Part shown: positions 1 through 9,955 of the stretch, in pieces
Layout of the letters: every line of letters starts with the position of its first letter
Position numbering within the stretch: the first letter of the stretch is position 1
From: Trichothecium roseum
Taxonomy: Eukaryota > Ascomycota > Sordariomycetes > Hypocreales
Direction: 5' to 3'
Length of the DNA: 64,000 nucleotides
Assembly (NCBI GenBank): GCA_026184415.1
Contig: CM047947.1
Coordinates: forward strand, 1,736,001 to 1,800,000
Notes under the pieces: model-generated
Database searches by the model: none
Seen by the model: the letters and a program-made list of their open reading frames with translations, nothing else
Told to the model about the DNA's origin: nothing
Position numbers and translations under genes: made by a program

Positions 1-1
1 T

Positions 2-2257
2 AATTTCCTGGAAGTTTGTCCACACCCTGTTAGCTTTGCCGCTCTCAGGCATCTCTCATCTGTTATTCTTCCTGTCAACAAAACCTGGGATGCGTATATC
101 AACAATGCCCAAGCGACATATAACAAACTATCAGACGCCGTTTTTGACAGGTTAGTAGGATTGAAGGACAAGGCCCTCGAAGTAAAAGAGCAGCCAGAGG
201 TCTGGCAAAATGATCCATGGCTCTGTCAGCTCGACTGGTCAGGGCAGGAGATCCGAATGACCAAAGGAACGAAAAAGGAACCCCCCAGGCCCGTGGCAAG
301 ACAAAAGATGCCTGGCCAGCCCAAGTGGTACAAGGATTTATTCCCAGTAACGACTGGCCCCATAAACCTGACTGTCAGAACTCGCGTTGCACCGTTGCTG
401 TTGAAGCTTGCTTGGGATGGCCATCCACTATTTTGGTCAGACAAGTATGGCTGGACCTTTAGAGTCGGGAAAGAGGAGGTGGATAAGTACACTGCCAAGT
501 CGATGATTGCATGTACTTTTGACGAAAAAGAGCCAGTTCTTCGAGATGACTGGAAACATGCTTACTTCAAGCTACCTCACAAGGATGGACCGACTGCCCG
601 GTGCACCAATCCCATGGCCAAAGGATACCTGCCATATTTTGAAAGCGGGATTTTGTCCTCGGAGTACCCTTATGCTAAGGAGGCACTTGAAATGAATGCA
701 TCGTGCTCTTACTGGATCAGTGCAAGGGAGAGGATTAGCTCACAGATGGTGGTATACAACGATTCCTTGCCGTCCAAAACAGGGGGGTTGGAAAAGGGGG
801 TGACCGAAGAGACTATCGCGAAAGACGATGGCTTTATTCTACCCCAGATCATACCTATGGGTACTATTACCAGACGCGCTGTTGAGAAGACATGGTTGAC
901 AGCCAGCAACGCCAAAAAGAACCGTGTAGGCTCAGAGCTAAAGTCGATGGTCAAGGCCCCCGAAGGGTATACCTTTGTCGGAGCCGATGTCGATTCAGAA
1001 GAGCTCTGGATCGCTAGCCTCGTCGGCGATGCCATGTTCAAAATCCACGGCGGTAACGCATTGGGCTTCATGACACTGGAGGGAACGAAAGCCGCCGGCA
1101 CCGACCTGCACTCCCGCACCGCCTCTATTCTCGGCATCACCCGCAACAACGCCAAGGTATTCAACTATGGACGCATCTATGGTGCCGGCTTGAAGTTTGC
1201 AGCGACCCTTCTTCGCCAATTCAACCCCAATTTGTCCGAAGAGGAGACGATGGCCACTGCTTCAAAGCTGTACGCAAGCACAAAAGGTGCCAAGACGAAT
1301 AGAAAGGTTATTCACAAACGCAATTTCTGGAGAGGCGGGACCGAGTCCATCGTCTTTAACAAGCTGGAGGAGTTTGCTGAGCAGGATCGGCCACGAACAC
1401 CAGTCCTCGGTGCTGGAATCACAGAGGCGTTGACGAGCCGCTACCTCAACAAAGGTAGCTACCTGACCTCGCGCATCAACTGGGCAATTCAGTCTTCAGG
1501 AGTTGATTATCTGCACCTGCTGATTGTCAGCATGGATTTCTTGATCCGGAGATACAATATTGACGCGCGACTCGCCATTACTGTCCACGATGAGATTCGC
1601 TATCTCGTAAAGGATGAGGATAAATATCGCCTGGGCTTGGCTCTTCAGGTAGCTAATGTCTGGACGCGAGCCATGTTTGCGCAGCAGATTGGTATCGACG
1701 ATCTTCCACAGTCGTGCGCCTACTTCTCCGCCGTCGATTTCGACCACGTTCTCCGGAAGGAGGTAGACATGGAGTGCATCACACCAAGCCACCCCACGCC
1801 GATAGCCCCGGGAGAGAGTTTGGATATCGCAGCGCTTCTAGCAAAAGGGGACGAGGCCAAATTGGACCCAGAGATTATACCCGACCCGCAATATGCACCC
1901 AACCCAGAGGCCTATGATTACACGCCTCGCATTTCCATCATGGAGACGATGCGAGCCACGTCGGGCGAGAAGCCTATCTTCCCCAAGGCGCAGCTCGTGG
2001 GCAGCGATATGGAGCTACAAGAACTTGTCAAAGAGCAACGCAAAGCCGACCTTGCCGCGGCGCCAAAGAAGCCCTACACGACCGTGTACAAGAGGAACAG
2101 CAAGAGCGTGAAGCCATATGAGACTTATCCGGAACTTATCCCCATGAAAGCAACCAATGTCGCGGATGGGTGGAAGCAGCAGTATGCCAACGGGCGGTCA
2201 AGCGTGGGCAGGTGGCAGCTGAAGCCGGGGACCAAGAACGCGCCGGTTCGAATTTAA
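2..2257 (+). CDS. MIP1: Mitochondrial DNA polymerase gamma, catalytic subunit (5'-truncated by window edge)
   Basis: Family A DNA polymerase that replicates mitochondrial DNA in the matrix. The frame is open back to base 2 without a start, so the true N-terminus (presequence, 3'-5' exonuclease) lies outside the window; the apparent start at 161 is a TTG inside the frame. Visible here is the polymerase half: motif A around 979-1032 (VGADVDSEELW), motif B around 1141-1190 (RNNAKVFNYGRIYGAG) and motif C around 1585-1609 (VHDEIRYL with the catalytic Asp-Glu). The gamma-type C-terminal block after motif C and a long lysine/proline-rich fungal tail follow, to the TAA at 2257. The body has no intron. 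Assignment to Mip1 rests on the order and spacing of the three motifs and the gamma-specific spacer; confidence is high. Confidence 0.95.
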   Translation, partial: NFLEVCPHPVSFAALRHLSSVILPVNKTWDAYINNAQATYNKLSDAVFDRLVGLKDKALEVKEQPEVWQNDPWLCQLDWSGQEIRMTKGTKKEPPRPVARQKMPGQPKWYKDLFPVTTGPINLTVRTRVAPLLLKLAWDGHPLFWSDKYGWTFRVGKEEVDKYTAKSMIACTFDEKEPVLRDDWKHAYFKLPHKDGPTARCTNPMAKGYLPYFESGILSSEYPYAKEALEMNASCSYWISARERISSQMVVYNDSLPSKTGGLEKGVTEETIAKDDGFILPQIIPMGTITRRAVEKTWLTASNAKKNRVGSELKSMVKAPEGYTFVGADVDSEELWIASLVGDAMFKIHGGNALGFMTLEGTKAAGTDLHSRTASILGITRNNAKVFNYGRIYGAGLKFAATLLRQFNPNLSEEETMATASKLYASTKGAKTNRKVIHKRNFWRGGTESIVFNKLEEFAEQDRPRTPVLGAGITEALTSRYLNKGSYLTSRINWAIQSSGVDYLHLLIVSMDFLIRRYNIDARLAITVHDEIRYLVKDEDKYRLGLALQVANVWTRAMFAQQIGIDDLPQSCAYFSAVDFDHVLRKEVDMECITPSHPTPIAPGESLDIAALLAKGDEAKLDPEIIPDPQYAPNPEAYDYTPRISIMETMRATSGEKPIFPKAQLVGSDMELQELVKEQRKADLAAAPKKPYTTVYKRNSKSVKPYETYPELIPMKATNVADGWKQQYANGRSSVGRWQLKPGTKNAPVRI

Positions 2258-2808
2258 GAGATTGCTTTGGAGTTCGCATCCTATCCCTATCACATACTCA
2301 TATATGGGCTGGCATCCAGTTGTACGTTTTCTTTTTTTAACTACCCTTTTTTTTAACTGTTTGTTTGTGTGGTATTTAGTGGTGAGAAAAAACTTGGCGT
2401 TTTGTGGTTGCGGTGGTTCAAGAAAAACAAAATTTTGGGTATGGCGCTCGTTTGAAGGGGATGTATTATATGGAACGATGATGATGATTTACTGGACAAA
2501 TACTGTATTTTTAATTAGTTTTTGCTATATTACTCTGTAAGATTGTTGATTCTGATGAGATTACAGTCGTGGCCGTGCCGGAGAAGCAATGTAGAAAATG
2601 TGAGGATCGCGTGTGTTGGTGGTGCTACTGCATTGGAGAAGTTTCAAGGGTCGAGGAGTGCTACGGAGGGCTGGCCTCGCATACCTAACAAAGTATCCTT
2701 CTGGGTAGGTAGTCAAAACCTTGATATATATATTTCCTCCCCCTCTTCTCCAGCACATCGCCCCAACATTACCACCGCGAAACGAGAACGCTCACCAACC
2801 GGGCACAA
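2258..2808. other. Intergenic: MIP1 3' flank and Zn2Cys6 gene promoter
   Basis: 551 bp. T-rich tracts near 2330-2360 are plausible MIP1 3' UTR. A TATA-like run (atatatatat) lies at about 2724-2735, some 80 bp before the next ATG. Short ORFs here show no recognisable domain. Confidence 0.6.
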
Positions 2809-4479
2809 ATGAATGGAACTGAAGCGAGCGGCATGCCTGCCGGAACGAAACGTCCCCGGTACGCCGCCACGCGCCAGAAGACGTGCCACCACTGCTCCGC
2901 GGCCAAGGCCAAATGCGACCGCGGCGAGGGGGGCTGCGCCAGGTGCGCGTCGCGCGGGCTGGTCTGCGCGTATCCTTCTCCCCAGGCCCGGCAGCAGCAA
3001 TCTTTTGTTGATATTGCTGCTGCTGCTACTGCTGATGCTGGCCCAGTTACTGCTGCGACGGCGCATGACGGGCGGGTAGGAAATGGTGGTGGTAGTGATG
3101 GTGGTGGTGGTAGCAATTACGGGTTGGAGGTGCTTTCCGGCCTCGCTGTTTCCGGGGGCTGGATCTCGCCGTCATCCTCAGCCAGACGGCAGCCGGTCCA
3201 GGTGCCGCCCAGAGCCATGACCACTGCCGCCGCGGCCGACGAGCCCGACCAGCTGGATCTGCGAAGCTGCTCTGCCCTCCTGTCGGAGGAGCTCGCGTGC
3301 CCCGTCAACGCCGAGGACGTGCGGAACCGCTGGCTGCACCCTTACGTCCCGATGCCCGGGCAGGAGGCCAAGGCGTACCCGCGCAACGTCACGGCGTTTA
3401 TATGCAGGGTTTTGTCGTCGTACGCGGGCGTCGTCAGGCGCGGCCGCTTTCGACGTGGTGGTGGTGGTGGTGGAGGGGGGAGAGGAGTGGTGGTGGTGCC
3501 GCCTTTCATTCACCCTGGGCAGGTTTGTGGGAGGGATGACAGTGGTAGTGGTGGTGGTGGTGACCATTTGCCGTTGGATACTTGTCTGCGTCTTGCGCGG
3601 GCTTTAGGCGACGGGGTTGGAGAGAAGGAGGTGGGTCGGGAGGATGGGGAAGAAGGAGAGGAGCAGGAGCAGGAGAAAGGGATGCGGGCTCTGAGGGAGG
3701 AGATGGATGGGGTGTATGAGTGGCATAGGGAGTACGACGGTGTGACTATGCTGTCTGCTTTCCAGGCCTATCTCGTCTACTCGCTCATCCTGTTCAGCCA
3801 GACGTACACCTCTACTTCTTCCCTCTCCTCCTCCTCCTCATCAACAACATCATCATCATCAGTATCCGCATCGTCCAGGGCTCTCCTGCGGCAAGCCATG
3901 ATGAACCTCCAAGACCTAGCATCCTCCAGCATCCGCCAAGGCATAGTCCTCCTCCCTCGCCGCCACCACCACCACCAACAACCGCATCATCATCATCATC
4001 ACCAGCATCACCGTGCAAATCAGCGACCGAGCTGGGAATCCTGGGTCGTGGCCGAGACCAAGCGCCGCGCGCTGTACACAATGTACCTCTTCGACAGCGC
4101 CCTCTCCTCCCTCGACGACCTCCCCACCTTTCTCGGCACGGAGCTGCGCGGCCTGCCCGCGCCGGCGGGAGGGAGCCTATGGGCCGCGGGGAGCAGGGAG
4201 GCGTGGCGCGCGGCGTACAATGACGTCGTCGCGGACTGGGGGGAGGAAGGGGAGGGGGAGGAGAGGGAGGAGGGGAAGGAGGGGGAGGAGGGTGCCCGCT
4301 ACGGGGTAGGGGACGGTGGGTTCCTGCGGATAGAGGAGCTGTGGCCGGTTCCGCCGGGGACGACGGACGCGGCCGCCGGGATGGCGCGGAGGGAGAGGAG
4401 GATTGGGCGCTGGCTGGAGAACGCGGACGAGTTTGGGATGATGCTGTATGCTGTTACGTGCGGGACTCATGGCGTGTAG
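2809..4479 (+). CDS. Zn2Cys6 fungal transcription factor, low-complexity rich
   Basis: Single-exon gene of 556 aa. An N-terminal binuclear zinc cluster is clear: Cys26, 29, 36, 43, 46 and 53 (CX2CX6CX6CX2CX6C) preceded by basic residues, giving sequence-specific DNA binding in the nucleus. The remainder is broken up by homopolymers: Gly-rich stretches near residues 90-105 and 215-230, an acidic run near 270-290, poly-Ser near 340-360 and a His/Gln run near 385-405. Between them, segments such as the one around ESWVVAETKRRALYTMYLFD resemble the middle homology region of fungal-specific factors. It is shorter than many family members, and the stop is followed within 15 bp by a compound microsatellite. 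It sits 495 bp upstream of an MFS gene on the same strand, which could be a target; that is inference. The specific regulator could not be named. Confidence 0.82.
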   Translation: MNGTEASGMPAGTKRPRYAATRQKTCHHCSAAKAKCDRGEGGCARCASRGLVCAYPSPQARQQQSFVDIAAAATADAGPVTAATAHDGRVGNGGGSDGGGGSNYGLEVLSGLAVSGGWISPSSSARRQPVQVPPRAMTTAAAADEPDQLDLRSCSALLSEELACPVNAEDVRNRWLHPYVPMPGQEAKAYPRNVTAFICRVLSSYAGVVRRGRFRRGGGGGGGGRGVVVVPPFIHPGQVCGRDDSGSGGGGDHLPLDTCLRLARALGDGVGEKEVGREDGEEGEEQEQEKGMRALREEMDGVYEWHREYDGVTMLSAFQAYLVYSLILFSQTYTSTSSLSSSSSSTTSSSSVSASSRALLRQAMMNLQDLASSSIRQGIVLLPRRHHHHQQPHHHHHHQHHRANQRPSWESWVVAETKRRALYTMYLFDSALSSLDDLPTFLGTELRGLPAPAGGSLWAAGSREAWRAAYNDVVADWGEEGEGEEREEGKEGEEGARYGVGDGGFLRIEELWPVPPGTTDAAAGMARRERRIGRWLENADEFGMMLYAVTCGTHGV

Positions 4480-4489
4480 ATGGAACAGG

Positions 4490-4493
<4 letters not shown>

Positions 4494-4520
<27 letters not shown>

Positions 4521-4521
4521 G

Positions 4522-4555
<34 letters not shown>
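4494..4555. repeat. Compound microsatellite (CA)n-(CT)n-(TA)n
   Basis: Three dinucleotide blocks run head to tail: CA about 4494-4520, CT about 4522-4541, TA about 4541-4555. They lie in the 3' flank just after the Zn2Cys6 stop codon and are likely length-polymorphic. Confidence 0.95.
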
Positions 4556-4974
4556 CACATATGTGTATGCATGGATGCTCACTGCGAGCGTTTCCCGGGC
4601 ACTATCTATTACTACTACCTCATCACCAAGTTAAGTTTTCAACGATTTTTCAAGGTGTGTGCTGTACTTTCTTGCAGTGGACAATGAGAGGGAGGACGGG
4701 CGTCGTTCGAGGATGGCCTCCCCGCCAAGACTCTCAACTCCGGAAGACTCCACCCTCAACTCCGATCCTTGGACAACTCTATTTATACGGAGGAATACAA
4801 AGACGGTAAATATACTTGGGAGAAAAAAGTATTCAAATCGATCATTTGTTTTTCTGATCATTCTTCATTCTTTATTGCCTCGTCTTTTCAATCTCTCTTG
4901 AAACTGATCATTGGTGGAAAGACATAGATCATCTACCATACAACATACTGTACTCCGTACTATAGAGTAGAATC
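4556..4974. other. Intergenic: promoter of MFS gene
   Basis: 419 bp with no gene. It contains one copy of the window-wide motif as GTACTCCGTAC at 4950-4960, 15 bp before the MFS start codon. Nothing else is recognised. Confidence 0.6.
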
Positions 4975-6480
4975 ATGAGTACGACCACCGAAGCTCCTTT
5001 CAGCATATTCGACAAGAGACAGAAGCCGCTCGTCGTTGTCATTGTTGCCACTGCGGCCACTTGTACGACAAGTTCCCTCTGAACCCAATTCTTCTTTTTA
5101 CAGTCATGTACTGACTTGCTTCCAGTCTCTGGGTTTGCGTCCAACATCTACTTCCCAGCCCTGCCAACCATCGCGCGCGACCTCGGCGTATCCATCGAGC
5201 TCATCAACCTCACAGTCACATCTTACCTCATATTCCAAGCCGTTGCGCCGAGTCTTTGGGGTCCGATATCCGACGTCAAAGGCCGTCGCGTCGCTTATTG
5301 CTGCACGTTTGTCGTCTTCCTCGGGGCGTGCGTTGGCCTGGCTTGCGCCAAGAATTATGCGACGCTCTTAGTGTTGCGGTGCCTCCAGAGTTCCGGGAGT
5401 GCAAGTACCATAGCCATAGGTGCGGGAGTCATAGGCGACATCACTACCCGCGATGAGCGCGGGGGGTTCATGGGTGTCTTTCAGGCCGGGCAGCTGGTCC
5501 CCGTTGCCGTTGGCCCAGTCATCGGGGGCGCTCTGGCCGGTTCACTGGGCTGGAGGAGCATCTTCTGGTTTTTGACAATATACAGCGCAGTATTTTTACT
5601 GCTTCTGATTGTGCTTCTCCCCGAGACTCTGCAGTCGATCGTGGCGAACGGAAGCAGGGTGCCCTCCAACCTCATTGCTAAATATCCTCTGAGCCTGTAC
5701 CAGAGAGTTACCAGGATCAAGCAGCCTCCCGAGGCGACCTTGCCAGAACTTGGGCCGAAGAAAAAGGTCGACATCACGGGCCCGTTTTTCATCCTAGTCA
5801 GCAAGCAGGCAGCCCCCGCTATTGTCTTCCTGGCTATATACTACGCAGTCTGGCAGATGAGCATCACCGTCATGTCGACTCTGTTCGAGGATCGGTATGA
5901 TCTGTCGGAAACTGAAATCGGCCTGACCTTCATCGCGAACGGGGCAGGTTCCATGATCGGCACACTTGTGACGGGAAGGATACTGGATCTGGATTATCGT
6001 CGTATCAAGGCCAAGCATGAAGCCGCATCGACGTCTCCAGATGAAGGGACAGAGCAGAGTTCGAACGGCCCCCTCACGCATTCAGAGACATCCTTCCCCT
6101 TGGAAAAGGCTCGCTTGCGTCTTGTCCCCGCCCTGGCCCTCCTGCAGTGCCTTTCCATATTGCTTTTTGGATGGACGATTCAGTTCCCGAAAAAGGTTCA
6201 CATCGCCGTCCCTATTATATCAACATTCATAACCGGCTGGACGGCGGTTTCCACGCAGTCCGCCATCATGACGTACCTTGTCGACGTATTTCCCGACCGC
6301 AGCGCCGCAGCCAGCGCCAGCCTCAACCTGGCCCGGTGTCTTTTTGCCGCTGGCGGCACGAGCTTGGTGATGCCCCTGGTGAATGCTATTGGTGTTGGGC
6401 TGGCCTTTACCGTGTGCACAATCGTCCAGCTGACCGCTTTATTGGGGGTGGCTGTGCAGTGGAAGTTTGCGGGTGCGTGA
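4975..6480 (+). CDS. MFS drug:H+ antiporter-like transporter (DHA1, Qdr/Aqr-like)
   Basis: Two exons, 4975-5062 and 5126-6480, joined across a 63-nt GT-AG intron (phase 1, joining ACT-T to TC-TCT); 480 aa. The joined N-terminus gives a cytosolic head, then TM1 with the family signature SGFASNIYFPALP. Motif A (SDVKGRR) follows TM2, and a proline/glycine-rich TM5 signature (PVAVGPVIGGALAG) follows. A hydrophilic central loop of about 60 residues (roughly 195-250) and a second loop near residue 340 split the usual 12 TM segments. This layout is that of the DHA1 proton antiporters that export drugs or small organic ions across the plasma membrane; substrate is unknown. It follows the Zn2Cys6 gene on the same strand, but no biosynthetic genes are nearby. 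Confidence 0.88.
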
Positions 6481-7092
6481 AGGAGAAGAGCCGATGAACT
6501 GCTGTGAAATCAGAGATTGAGTCAAAAGTTGGGTGTGATATGTATGTTAATTGTAACAAGTGACCCTGGAATCATCACGTTTTGCAGGATCGTCAGAGCT
6601 AGGTAGACTCTTGGCTTTTGCCTACTGCAGGCGAACCGATCTAGTTGGCAAGGGGAACAAGGACTCGGGTTATCAAGGGTATTAAAAAAAAGGACCAGAA
6701 TACTCCAAGTTCAAATGCTTAAAAGGCCACTAAGTACCCAGTAGTAGGCAATAGGGCAGTAGGGGTTGGGGTGTTGGGGAGTGAGCTGTTGTTGGAGCTC
6801 ATGTGGGGGGCGGGGTCATCAAGGTGGCATGACGAAACGGGGCGCAGATGACCTCAGCTGGAATCCAATGTTGATAGGTCTCCTCCCTCTTTTCTCCTTG
6901 CCTCCCTGCCTAATGGTAACCTCGCAACCGCTAAGCAACATTGTATCCTTATTTTTCTTTTTTCCCTAAAAAAAAATCCCTACCCATTCATATGTGAGCC
7001 ATCATCAACATCAAACGCGATCCTAGACCCAACCCTAGATCCTCGAAACTGCAGGCCTCAAGCCCTGTACAAGTCCCATCTCTCTGTCCACA
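6481..7092. other. Intergenic: promoter of YBP-like gene
   Basis: 612 bp. Holds a pyrimidine-rich stretch (about 6880-6970) close to the downstream start, typical of fungal promoters. No RNA gene or credible ORF seen. Confidence 0.6.
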
Positions 7093-8988
7093 ATGGCTAC
7101 CACTGAGGAGCTTGTGCGGCGGCTGCACGACTCGAAGCCCCCTGCCAGCGATCCCTTTACCTACCTGACCATTATCGAAACATCTCTTTCACCTGCCATT
7201 CTCCCTGCCCTACAGGATATTCTCGACGATGCAAAGTTGACGGTTGACATTGGCTGGGACTTGGTTGAGATGCTCGTTCCCGTTCCCGGCAGCGCCGAAT
7301 GTCTGGAGCGCATTGCTCGTCTTGGAAACCCCAGGGAAGTTATCTTAAAGGTGCTCGAGGTCATGGACAAGTCCGTTGTTGCCGCAGAGAAGGAACACAA
7401 CACCGAGCCCGAAGAAGAGAAAACCAAGCCTGAGCCGCATCGCCATGGTGTAGACAAGTTCATCACGTTGGTGGGCATGCTCAAGATCTTACACCCAAGA
7501 TTGCAAGTTCGAGCGCCGTCGAGGTTCTTGCATACATCTCTGGATACCGTCTTGCGCGCGTACGACCCCACGAGTCCCGAGTCAACCGCCGCCGTCATCG
7601 ACCTTGCCCGTTCGCTATCAGTACAGAAGCGTCCTCCCCTGCCCACACGACAGTCAAGTACTTTGCTGGAGACTCCTTTCAAGGAGACCGATGTTTCGCA
7701 GCTTCCACCTGATCCCGAGGCCGATAAGACGGATAAGGAAGATCCCTTTGAACAGGATTTGATGGATCGCCTTCTGCAGTGCTTCATTACTTGCATTATC
7801 GAGGCCTATGTCAATTCCAACAGTATGCAATGGGCATCGAGGCTGCTTGAGTACACATACCCGGATAAGATCGTCCCTGGTCGTCCCACCATGATGCAGG
7901 CATACAACGAGGTACCCGAGCTTCAAGCCATGGATGCCCTGATGGGGCAGTTAGTTGTGCGTATATCATCACGGAACACAAGTTTCCTCCCACTGACAAA
8001 CACCACGTAGGCAGTTGCAGGCGATTTTGGTCTCACGAGGCTCTCTCCCGAGGAGATCAAGAAGATATTCCACTCCCCGCGAATCAAAGACCCTTTATCG
8101 GCCGATGACGGCGACCCCGGGCACCCCGAAGCGATTGAACTGAACACGGGTGGCTTCGCATGCTTGACGGCATACTGGATGTTTGCGGCGGATATTTTTG
8201 ATGCTCATTACATCCCTCCTCAGATTGATCTGTTCCCTGATCATTACCAATTATTGCATAACTTTTTGGAAGAGGATTCGCAGGAGGGCGTTGTGGGAAA
8301 CCCCGGGACTTGCGAAGCAATCGTGGTCATGGCTCTTTGGCTTCTCGACCACAAGGGCGTTGGCTCGGAACCGGATGGGGAGAAGAACTTCATGCGTTAC
8401 CACCACCTACTGACCCTTGTAGCCGTGCTTCATCCTAACGTTAGGGCCAGGAACGCAGCCGTATCTGTGGCCGGGTCTATTCTCCACGCCGATCCCGAAG
8501 AGGACGATCGTTTGGGCATTTTGGAAGACCTATTAGAGAACTGTGTTTTCCCGACCTTGAAGGCCTGCGCCGTCCAATGGGTCAAGGAAGAGATTATCAC
8601 TGCCAAAAAGGATGGTGCCAAAGGGCGTTTTGCTAACCCTACTTGCTTCGAAACATTACAGTACCACATCTTCCCTGATCTGACAGCGTTCAAGGACGCA
8701 GATGGCGCAACCTTCCTCGACTTCTGGACGCAAAATTCGGCATTTCATATTCAAGTAGCCAACTTCGCATACTTCCTCTTCAGCGAGACCTACAAAGATA
8801 TCGTCCCTGCGGGCATGGACACAGCCATCGAGCACAGATACTCAGCGCCCCTGATACAAGCCTCCAAGGCACTTCAAAAATCCTTGGAGAAGAAGGAACT
8901 CGAGGGCCTGGATGAGAAGGCCGGGCAAGAAGTCGTTGCGCAGCTCAATGTACTATGCGATACGCTTGAGAGAGTCCCACTTCACTGA
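7093..8988 (+). CDS. YBP1/Ybp2-type (YAP-binding/Alf4/glomulin) protein
   Basis: Two exons, 7093-7956 and 8011-8988, joined across a 54-nt phase-0 intron (donor GTGCGT, branch CTGAC, acceptor GTAG); 613 aa. The join gives a continuous helical-repeat protein without signal peptide or TM segment. The N-terminal block (LPALQDILDD through GNPREVILKVLE) and the pattern of paired helices match my memory of the Ybp2/Alf4/glomulin family. In yeast, Ybp1 assists oxidation of Yap1 in peroxide signalling and Ybp2 has a kinetochore role; glomulin acts on cullin-RING ligases. Which role applies here cannot be read from sequence. The acidic linker around residue 205-220 (EADKTDKEDPFEQD) is probably disordered. 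Confidence 0.8.
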
Positions 8989-9955
8989 TCGAGTATTTTA
9001 CCAAGCGCACGGAGTATAACCTAGGCATTTCTAATCGGCAGTATCCCATGATGATGTAGCGGCACTCGGCGCAGCAGGAAGTCATGCGACGAAGCTTGCG
9101 GCCCTTGGGGAGTGGAGTGCAAAAGCTGATTGTTTGGGTGGAACGGGGAGTGTAGAAGTTCCCGACATTTCCTTGATAGCGGTTCTAGGCTTTTGTAAAT
9201 TGATCTTTATATATATCACCTTTAGAAACACATTGGTCACGAGCTTCTAGATGGTGCTACTGTTTTGCAGCTCGAATGAAGTATGGCTTACGAAGACCGC
9301 GGGAAGAGCGTGTGGTTTCAACTACTACAATTCGGCATTCAACTCATCGGCATGGTAATGGTCACACGCCCTCCGAGAGCTTGCGAGAACGACGGGAGTC
9401 GCGGTGAACGGGAGCTAATTTTTGGGGGGAGTGACAAAGAAATGGAAGCTCCGGGTTTCGCGAGGTGAAGCTTCGGTGATGTCACCCGCCGCCCGATCGT
9501 TAGGCGCTGGCGCGCTCTCTCTCCCCGTTACACCCGGCGTTGGGCCAGCAATGCAAAAAAGCTAGACGGTGACGATTGGCTACGTATGTTATCCATCTCT
9601 TGTCGCGTGGCAGACGAGGGATGAAAACGGACTTGCCTATCCCCGATAATATAATCAATGCTAAAAAGCTTCGCGAATACTAATAGGTCTAGTAGTGCCA
9701 GTAGTCCAGTCCAGTAGTAGCTTTATTAACTCTTCTTGTGTTTTCTTCCATGTTCTATTTTTTGTTATAATTTTGGAACTTACCGCGATTCTGTGACTTT
9801 TTTCTCTAACTGCTACTATATCCCTGCGGCTCCTACCGCTGTCACGGAGCTTTTCTTCCTCGGAAATAACCTAGTAGTAGTAGTGACATTCAACTGCTGC
9901 AGGAACAAGCGGACAGAGAGGTACCTCGCGTTATTCCCGCCCGAGCGCGCCGAAA
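8989..9955. other. Intergenic: promoter of glucosyltransferase gene
   Basis: 967 bp. One motif variant (CACGGAGTA) at about 9008-9016. An ORF from 9736 runs out of frame over the following start and looks like 5' UTR sequence, not a protein. Nothing else recognised. Confidence 0.55.

Noticed and set aside
2262..2540. 92-codon ORF after MIP1
   Set aside because: T-rich 3' flank; hydrophobic translation arises from poly-T and has no homology I recognise.
2809..6480. Zn2Cys6 factor next to MFS transporter as a secondary-metabolite cluster
   Set aside because: No PKS, NRPS, terpene synthase, P450 or tailoring enzyme lies nearby; flanks are MIP1 and a YBP-like gene.
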